Under the pieces are notes generated by a model. That model saw only the letters and a list, made by a program, of their open reading frames with translations, did not search any database and had not been told where the DNA came from. A stretch of 64,000 nucleotides of DNA from the NCBI GenBank assembly GCA_005406025.1, contig BGZK01000281.1, positions 372,001 to 436,000 on the forward strand, written 5' to 3'. Positions 56,491-64,000 of this stretch are shown piece after piece. Within the stretch, counting starts at the first letter, position 1. The number at the start of each line of letters is the position of its first letter. Origin of the DNA: Eumeta japonica. Its lineage: Eukaryota; Arthropoda; Insecta; Lepidoptera; Psychidae. The translations under genes and the position numbers were made by a program.

Positions 56491-58279
56491 CGTCTCTTGA
56501 AGCGGTAAAAAGAATGAAGTTTTTAAATTAATGTAATAAAAAATACGGCCAAATCACGGCCATTTATGCCTCACATTTTGAAACTTAAAATCATGAAAAA
56601 GCGTCGCAGCACAATTAAAGAATAAAATGTGAAAATCGATAATTAGTAGTAATATCATATGATTTTTTTTTTATTACAAACTTACACTTGCATTTGGAGT
56701 ATAGATTATGATTTAAACGAATATAAGGAATAACATTTTTTAATTCTATGCTATTAAAACTTAAAATGTTCAAAAATTCGTTTATTCTTGAGACAAATTA
56801 AAAAAATTTTGAAAACAGCTTTGGAATTCCAGAGACCGATATCTCTTTCGTATCAGTATAAAGATCACTTCAAAGAGCGATAAGTTAATGGCACGTGAAT
56901 GTTATTTACCTAAACAACAACAATACATTTTCACTTGTGTTCAATTAATTTCACCTTTTACGCAAACAAATTACATTTATTCAAAGGATTTTGAGAGGAA
57001 AATTGTTTTCATTAAAAAAAAATATTGGCAAATGCAGCAATACAACAGTACTATAAATAAATTCTATTAACATTTTTTGATGGATTTACAAATCATCGAA
57101 TGAAAAAACTTATGGCAACGACAATAAGCGACTTGAATATTTATAAAATGTCCCACGAATTTTCTACGTGGGCATTTCGCAATGTAACCAGTTTTATTGA
57201 AATAGATCACGTCAACGAAAAAAAATTAAACAACGGGCTGAATCGACGAACAGACTGATATTTCAAAATTCTGTATTTTTATTTTGAACTCGTCGTCACA
57301 AAAGATCCGTTGGACAGTTATAAACAATAATAAAAAAACCATATGAACACGTAAAATTATAACCTTTTTCATACTCTCGCTCCGAACATTTTATATTTCT
57401 GTCCGGACACGTTCAATTCGTACCGGCCGTGCGCTCGCGGAGCGGCTAGCGACTATTTGCGTTCTCGTGTACGGGAACGGAATGTGTGTGGAAAATGAAA
57501 ACGCAACAACTGTTCTGTCGGATTGCGGCTTTGAAGTCCGTGCGTTTGGCTGCGCAAATGCATGAAGCGAGTGAGATTTTGTACATGTATTCATGTTTGG
57601 ATGCGAATGGAAAAAAAATAATTTCCGAATTATACGCGTCAGTTCTAAACAATTCATGTGTTTTCAATCATCAAACGAAGATATTGTATACTTTTTCGGT
57701 TTATGGATAGAAATATAAGTGAAACCAGAAGTATAAAATCACTTTTTACGTCATAACTTACAGGCAACGCAGATATTGCTTTGGGTGTGACCTGTGAATT
57801 GAAGTTCAAGTTTGGAAGGTTTTTAGATTGAAGTTTTTTTTTGAGATTCGACATCTCATACGTAATAAAATAATATTGGATATAAGATGCTTTAGGGTGG
57901 GGTCATGACCCCTATGATCTGTTAAATCCGCGCCGGGCAGATCATATATATTGAAATCAGTTTTCCCATTTTTATATCTCGAACAGAAGATCCATTTAAA
58001 TATGTGATTCCGTTATTATGTCAGTATTTGTAATATGTATAAAAATTAATCTGTGAAATTAGTCATCGTAATAATAAATGTAAAAAATAAAAATCGGAAT
58101 ACGCATCTTAAATATGTTTGTTTGACTTCTTTTTTTCTGAAAGGCATACTGTATTATTAATCTATAATCAAAACCTTTAAATTTCATGTAACAGATATAT
58201 ATTCAATTTTATACGTCTGTTCTGAGTATTTTAATAGGTTTCACATTTTTATTGAAAAAAATTATATCTAATAAAACCT
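56491..58279. other. Unassigned, one CpG-richer patch
   Basis: No gene seen. At about 57413-57500 a patch (gtaccggccgtgcgctcgcg, gagcggctagcg) is open on both strands for 73-88 codons without any known motif. Confidence 0.35.
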
Positions 58280-58313
58280 AATACTTATTCTTTGGTGACA
58301 AAGAATAAGTATT
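58280..58313. repeat. 15-bp perfect hairpin
   Basis: AATACTTATTCTTTG (58280-58294) and exact complement (58299-58313), loop gtga. Confidence 0.8.
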
Positions 58314-60393
58314 TATAAAGAAAAGATTTATATACGGTAAAGAATAAATTGGCCTTTTGATAAAGAACTATTTAGTATTTTTTTAGTTTTTGCTCAACAG
58401 TGGGCATGATGAAACCGCAAAAAAAGGCATGGTTTCAAAGTAAACTTGCTAATTTTTGGTCATAAATTTAAAATACAAGCCTTTCGACATTTTCGCAGTG
58501 CGTAAATTGTTTAGTCGGTATGAATTATTTTAACTTGTAGCGTGTTAACTTGCCATATAAACAAATACCTTATGTCATAATGAGTTCAAAATACCAGTGC
58601 TGTATAGATTGTGTTGGTGAAAAAGTTTAACAATTCAAACTTATGGATTTAACGCCTAAATATTTTTTTACTGCACATATACACACAAAAGACATGATTA
58701 GAATAAGAAGGCGCTTTACTGGTAGAGTTGTGTTTCAAAATGGATTTCAAAACTAATTAAATTGAGAGTTCACAATTTCAATTGGATTAATTTTTTTCGG
58801 CGATCCGTAGCAAGTTTAACTATGAAGTGCACTGTTCCTATTTAGATTAGGTAATACGAAAGCATTGTATACAGTTATGTCTTACATAATTTATGTAATC
58901 GGATAAAAAGATTTATTACTGTTAAACATTTTTTTCTGGTCGTACGAATCTATTTTATATTGCCCAGAAGCAAATATAAAAAAAGGCTTTATATGATATT
59001 TTGTTAGCAGATGATTGATGTTTCAGACTTGGCTGGCATTTTGTACCCTTTTTTTTTTTATAAAATCGAGAAAGAAACTAAAGAATAACAGAAAAATATT
59101 ATTATTAGTATTTTTTTTTGTACTAAAGGTATGTTTCATCATATGAAAAATGGGTGGAGTACGTCGCTACGAATTCATTTCTGTCTATCGCAAGTGAAAT
59201 AAAACAGTTATTTAAATATTTTTTTTCTCAAATAAATATATTAAGAACCGTGACTAATAGATGATGACCAGCCAGAAAGGTTAATTGGTAATATTTTCAT
59301 CGAGGCCCTCAATTTTTTATTTAGATTAGACACTGCCAGTAATATATGTCTTTAACGCTTTTGTATAAAAAACCAAGCTAAGATACGCTTAGAAGATAGT
59401 CAATACATTTTTGTTTGATAACGAAATTTTTAAATTACAAGTGCACAAGGTGCAGGCCGGGGCTCCGCGCATTCGTGAAGCGACTTCTTTATCTATGGCC
59501 AAAAGTTATTATGGTCTGTCGCTGCTATATGGATTTATTGAAAAAAAAAATGTAATAAATTATTTATTTACGTATTTTTTATAAACTATCTTGACGTATA
59601 AATTGTTCAATTCTACGCTAAATTGGTGATTGTCTGAGCTCTCAACAACATAACAGATTGGACCTCATGCTTGACCAGTACGCCAGCTCAAATGATTTTT
59701 CTCTAGCTAGGTTCAATACGGCGTCCCACTCTATATTTAACAGCGCGTAAATTGTTTATGGATTTTCATCTTGCACTAGTTGTAATCTCCTCAACAAATA
59801 TAACCTCCATTGCAGCTACCACTTCATTCATCTTTGACCTTTGCCATTTGGGCTGTAATGGATACGTCATTTTTTGTAAGATACATTTTTGTGACTTATA
59901 TTAATGATATTATCTATGTATAGATTCCATAAACTTCTATATTTGAGAAGAAAATTCATACCAAAATCTATATCTATGTGTAATGTTCTTATGGTTACAA
60001 TTATAAACGTATCTGTTACTGGATATGTGCGCTGAAAATGTTTAAATGTAATAAGTGTGATAATACAAATGAAATGGTACACGCTATGTACTTGCTGTTG
60101 ACGAAATGCTTCGATTCTTCAAATTATTTATGTTTTAAAATAAAAACAATTTTTGCAACTATCGTAAAAATTAATTACATTCTTAATATTGTTGTCCGAC
60201 ATAATGAATAAAATTATGATGATTATGTGCGAATTACTTAATTTTCACTCATGTTTGTAATAAAAGTTGAAAAGTGCCTGTCTTTTTTATAAAAGCACAT
60301 ATTTATTTTCATTTCCTGTACGGGTCATTTTGTATATAACAAATTTATACCTTTTAATCCGGCGTCATTCACTGATTTGTCGACTAAATTTTG
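58314..60393. other. AT-rich, no gene seen
   Basis: Nothing assignable over 2 kb. Confidence 0.35.
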
Positions 60394-60457
60394 GTATGTT
60401 TTACATTCGTCTGTACCAAAATTACAAATTTTGGCACAAACAACGAATGTAAAATAC
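60394..60457. repeat. Long imperfect hairpin
   Basis: gtatgttttacattcgt ... ccaaaatt on the left pairs with aattttgg ... acgaatgtaaaatac on the right, with a small unpaired part in each arm. Total about 64 nt. Confidence 0.65.
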
Positions 60458-60851
60458 AATAAAATTTACCCACACATAGTACATACAGTACACAAAATGT
60501 GCCAGAAAGCCTTAATGTATGACACTAGCGATGAAATTTTAATATAATCATGAAGTTATGCAGAGACTCGGTTTTAAGCGAGTTACGTCGCTGAACCCAA
60601 CAAGTTGCAGCGATTTCAGACTACCTAAGTGAATTTAACTTATGCTAGGACGGAACATTCGCAATCCGTCACCAGTGTATTTATTATGTTAATACGGAAA
60701 TTTCGTGAGTGGGGCCACACGAGTGTTCTTTGATGCCATTGCGAACGAGCGCTATTAGCGTTAATGCCCTCCATACGGTCATAAATGTCACCACAGCCTG
60801 ATATCGTCATTAGTTTTATCGCTGTAAGCTTTATTATCGCTTCGCTAATGC
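60458..60851. other. Unassigned, GC-moderate stretch
   Basis: 60700-60800 (gtggggccacacgagtgttc, gcgaacgagcgctattagcg) is less AT-rich than its surroundings and free of repeats that I know. A conserved non-coding element is possible but unsupported. Confidence 0.3.
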
Positions 60852-60893
60852 ACTTATGATAGCGAAACGGCGAAATATTTCGCTATCATAAGT
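60852..60893. repeat. 16-bp perfect hairpin
   Basis: ACTTATGATAGCGAAA (60852-60867) and exact complement (60878-60893), 10-nt loop. Confidence 0.8.
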
Positions 60894-61558
60894 ACGACTA
60901 ATAAAAGTTTTCGAAGCCGTAATTATTATTCAAATCTACCTTTTCAGAAAATAACGATTCGTTATTGTTCCAATAATGAAGGCAAAATAATGATACTGTC
61001 TTCGTGTAGGCAAAATATTAAATTCTATATTCTATTTCCAATTAATCTGCCAGTCAGTATGGACGGTTAAAATCTAAGGAGACGATGCCATGATAATGAC
61101 GCTAAGAAGGACGCCTAGAGGTTGAGATTAATATGAAATATTGAGGTATACGATTCTTTGATGTTGTGCAGAAACTTGAAGTTTCAAGTCAACGCGATGA
61201 ATAATACGACCATTTTTGCAGTATACTTTGTTACTCGCAAACATAAACGTTGACCTGGATCATGAAATTTTGTAAAAAGCTAGGTTGAATATCATAAGAA
61301 AGAGAAATCCGTAAGTCGCCGATATGTAGTTTTAAATATAACTAAACTGGTTTTAAAACTGCGTTTAAAAATTGAAATTCGCAGTTACAGTCTCGATCAT
61401 GTTGGAGACCGATGTATATGAGAACATTTTGTTTTATGATTTCGCTATGAAAATTAAAAACTTTCAAAAATTCGAGAGTTGAAAAATTTTTGAAAAGAAA
61501 AAGGTTTTGGAATTCTTGGGATCGATATCCCGCCAATATGGTTATCGAAAACAGTCAA
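60894..61558. other. Unassigned, no gene seen
   Basis: No coding signal and no repeat partner inside the window. Confidence 0.35.
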
Positions 61559-61605
61559 TGTATTATATTGTATTGTATTGTATTGTATATGTATTGTATT
61601 TATCT
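61559..61605. repeat. (TATTG)n microsatellite
   Basis: tattatattgtattgtattg, then tattgtatatgtattgtatt. An imperfect pentamer tract of about 47 bp. Confidence 0.9.
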
Positions 61606-61889
61606 GTGTATATATTGCATATGTATATATGTTAATTAAATTTCGGGTGGAGTTCTATTCGCCCTCGTTCAATGTTTTTTCAGCGACATGCGTTTCTCGG
61701 CGATATTACATTTCCATTATTTAAAAATGGTCGTCGCTTCTGTTAGGGGATTCAATCAACTTGTAGCATGTATTCGTTTCGATCGAACTAAACGTGCGTT
61801 TGACGACAGACGCCATCAAAGAGTAATCCATCATCGCGGCAACGTCGACATCCTATCAAAGACCATGACTATGGATTTGACTATGGTCG

Positions 61890-61975
61890 AGTACGGCGGA
61901 GCGCGCCCGCCCTCGGCGCTGGGCGGGCGGGCGCCGTCTGGCGGGGGCGGGCGGCGGCGGTAACCGTCGCATTTC
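61890..61975 (+). other. GC-rich island, G4-capable
   Basis: gagcgcgcccgccctcggcg, ctgggcgggcgggcgccg, tctggcgggggcgggcggcg. G runs at 61921, 61925, 61929, 61943 and 61949. The 91-codon open frame ending here is glycine/arginine-rich because of this composition. Confidence 0.6.
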
Positions 61976-63040
61976 GTTCTCAATTAACGAGTCCGCGGGA
62001 GGTCGATTTATTAACTACCTAGCGTCGGATGCGCTGTACCCTGATTGGAGTCGTGATTTTCTATTTGCCTCAAATACTTAATATTTTACTAGACTATTAA
62101 TTAGTTCTTTTGGTAAACAAAGATAATAATTTGAATTATTGAAATTCAATATATAAAATAAAAGGTAATTAAAAAAAAATAAAGGAGCTGGAAAAGTTAA
62201 CAAGCGATAATTTTGAAATTTGTTTAGCGTTATGTTTATTGGGTAATTATTTTCACCTTCAGTTTATGAAGTCACACGTAAGGATTGCGCTATCTTGAAG
62301 GTATCGTATTTCGAAGCGATCATTTTGTTGCAGTATTACATTGTTTATTTTTAATCATTGTAGCTCATCGCTACACCTGCCTTAGCATCTGATGGCGTCA
62401 CTAGCCGTTTAAAATTGCTATTTCCACGAGCTAATAGTAGAGTCCTCTTCACTTCCACATGGAAACATGAATATTACACTAAAAATAAAAATTTTAACAG
62501 AAAAAAAACGACTTCAAAACAAAAACTATTCCAAAACAAATTAATATGCACTAAAAAGCAAAAAAATAATTGCGTATTTTTCTACAACTTAATAATCTAC
62601 TTACTTTTTTACCCATCAATTTGTAGGTAGATCTATGTGTTTACCACGCAAGAAGATAGATAGGTACATATCCTCTTCAAATTTAATTCAACACATACCT
62701 ATGAATAACAAACAATGATCAAAATACTTTTTGAATTCTCCTAAGTAAAGTGAAATGAAAAATATTAGACTACTTAAAAGTCAATCAAATTATTACGATA
62801 ACATAATGTAGTTACAATTATTGTTATTTTTGGAGTCAGTGTCTATTGCTAGGAATATTGTAGCGTTTCCTTGGCTGACACCGATTATTAAATGACTAGT
62901 ATTGCAAGCCTTTATTTCATTTGTACATTAAAACGTCAATATTATTTACTAATAAATAGACTTCGTTCAATTTCCTGGAACTATTAAAATTGAAAATTTA
63001 TATAGGTATAATTACGTTAAAGCTGAGAATTGTATTAAGC
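61976..63040. other. Unassigned, no gene seen
   Basis: AT-rich with a lysine/asparagine-rich 71-codon frame at 62415 that looks like chance. Confidence 0.35.
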
Positions 63041-63727
63041 AGTGAGACGTTCGTTGGATCGTATAAATTGCGTAGAGTGTTAATTGGCCCGACTGATGAG
63101 AAATTCCATCCTACAATCTTTTCATTTATATCGGGGAACTTAGAATTTAAACCCCCCCGTTCAATAGAGAATCACAAATGAGTACACGATCCATTAGATT
63201 CCTTTTAGTGAGCTCGTGTGGGACCCAAGTATCGAGCCTTTTCGTATATACAGTTGTTTTCAAATGGGTCTAAACTGTTTTGAGGTCAATCCCCAGCTCT
63301 TCGGCTACGCGCTAAGAACTAATATGCTGTTACGATCGTACTCTAATTTTTCCAAAATGGCATCGATTTTATCCGTAACAGATCGACTAGAGCGAGGTTC
63401 ATCTTCGACATCAAAATTACCGAACTGAAAACGCTTGAACCTGTTTTGTGCTACTCTTACTGACACAGCATTAGGTTCATAAACGATAGAACTTCTTTCG
63501 CGGCTTGTGTCGCGAAAAAAGTTCTTTTTTATAATGAAACTTCAAAGTGTATCGAATTTCTACGTTCAATAAAAAAAAATGGCGGAAAACTGTTCTTACC
63601 TTTTATTTTTTTTAAATGTTATATATTTAGTGGTACTAAAACTAGCCAAATACAAATAGCACAACCAAAAAGATTTTACTGCAAATTTTCACTTATAAAA
63701 TATAAAAAAACTTTTTCCCCACCCTAA
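63041..63727 (-). pseudogene. Mariner element of a second subfamily, 5' half
   Basis: The terminal repeat at the right end reads outward TA-TTAGGGTGGGGAAAAAG (TA at 63728-63729). The leader matches 22550-22706. The minus-strand transposase reads YEPNAVSVRVAQNRFKRFQF, GNFDVEDEPRSSRSVTDKID, AILEKLEYDRN, then across a stop and shift LDTWVPHELT-like and LMDRVLICDSLLN near 63170-63235. These are the helix-turn-helix and linker of a mariner transposase. The catalytic half cannot be traced below about 63150. Its text differs clearly from the 46.6-kb copy, so two subfamilies are present. Confidence 0.75.
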
Positions 63728-63729
63728 TA

Positions 63730-64000
63730 TTATTTATGTCTCTCTCTTCCACAGAAATGTTTATCTCATAGATAAATAAAAAAAATATCTCATTTCATGA
63801 ATAGAATATTGTTAAATGTTTGTATAGTGTAAAAAATTAGGATTTATTTTAAATAATAATTCATATGATTAAATGTGTTTGTCGATTGGAGCCAACACTT
63901 AGCCGTTATTAAAAAATAAATATAAAATACAATTTCCTATATACCAAAAAAATAACGTACTACATATCTATACATATATAATAAAAATAGGTTGTCTTTG
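63730..64000. other. AT-rich, no gene seen
   Basis: Nothing assignable to the window edge. Confidence 0.4.

Noticed and set aside
61688..61963. 91-codon open frame
   Set aside because: Its C terminus is glycine/arginine-rich because it runs into the GC island; no domain is visible.
63216..63428. 70-codon plus-strand frame
   Set aside because: Antisense shadow of the second mariner.

Overview
This is an AT-rich eukaryotic window of intergenic or intronic type. I could not identify any intact host protein-coding gene, rRNA, functional tRNA or CRISPR array. Almost everything recognisable is a decayed mobile element. The mixture suggests an insect and most probably a moth or butterfly: Jockey-like non-LTR retrotransposons, mariner transposases of two kinds, tRNA-headed SINEs, Helentron-like pieces, LINE tails with a gacggacgg tract and a ggaaccct motif, and a tail motif ctagctttccgcccgcgg. 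The species assignment is an inference from recollected repeat families, not from a search.

Layout. 0-5.7 kb: one copy of a TIR-bearing non-autonomous repeat (79-509), then mostly unassigned DNA. 5.7-8.5 kb: a tRNA-like SINE head, a GC-elevated patch and several exact foldbacks. 9.4-10.2 kb: a Helentron-like relic with an endonuclease-domain pseudogene. 12.4-20.4 kb: dispersed repeats, the second copy of the TIR-bearing repeat (17813-18212) and a second, non-autonomous Helentron-like copy (19343-20404). 20.4-21.6 kb: a Jockey-type LINE relic on the minus strand. 22.3-22.7 kb: a 42-bp exact palindrome, a large microsatellite inverted repeat and a mariner end. 25.9-26.8 kb: a LINE with a 5' inversion of the twin-priming kind. 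27.6-29.4 kb: a second Jockey-like LINE split by a 1,025-bp TIR element that carries a THAP-domain gene. 30-36 kb: purine-rich dispersed repeats, a SINE and a third LINE relic. 39-45 kb: LINE tails, a tRNA-derived SINE and other short repeats. 46.5-47.3 kb: a mariner pseudogene. 48-56 kb: more repeat tails and hairpins. 63.0-63.7 kb: a mariner of a different subfamily.

The most informative locus is 27.6-29.4 kb. Removing 28044-29068 together with one copy of an AT dinucleotide rejoins the interrupted LINE reading frame. This dates the THAP element as the younger insertion and fixes its ends and its target-site duplication from the sequence alone. The element has a THAP gene with an intron on the plus strand and a second, converging open frame on the minus strand. 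This arrangement fits the ISL2EU-type DNA transposons, internally deleted. The elements here do not cooperate as a pathway; they are layered insertions in the same neighbourhood.
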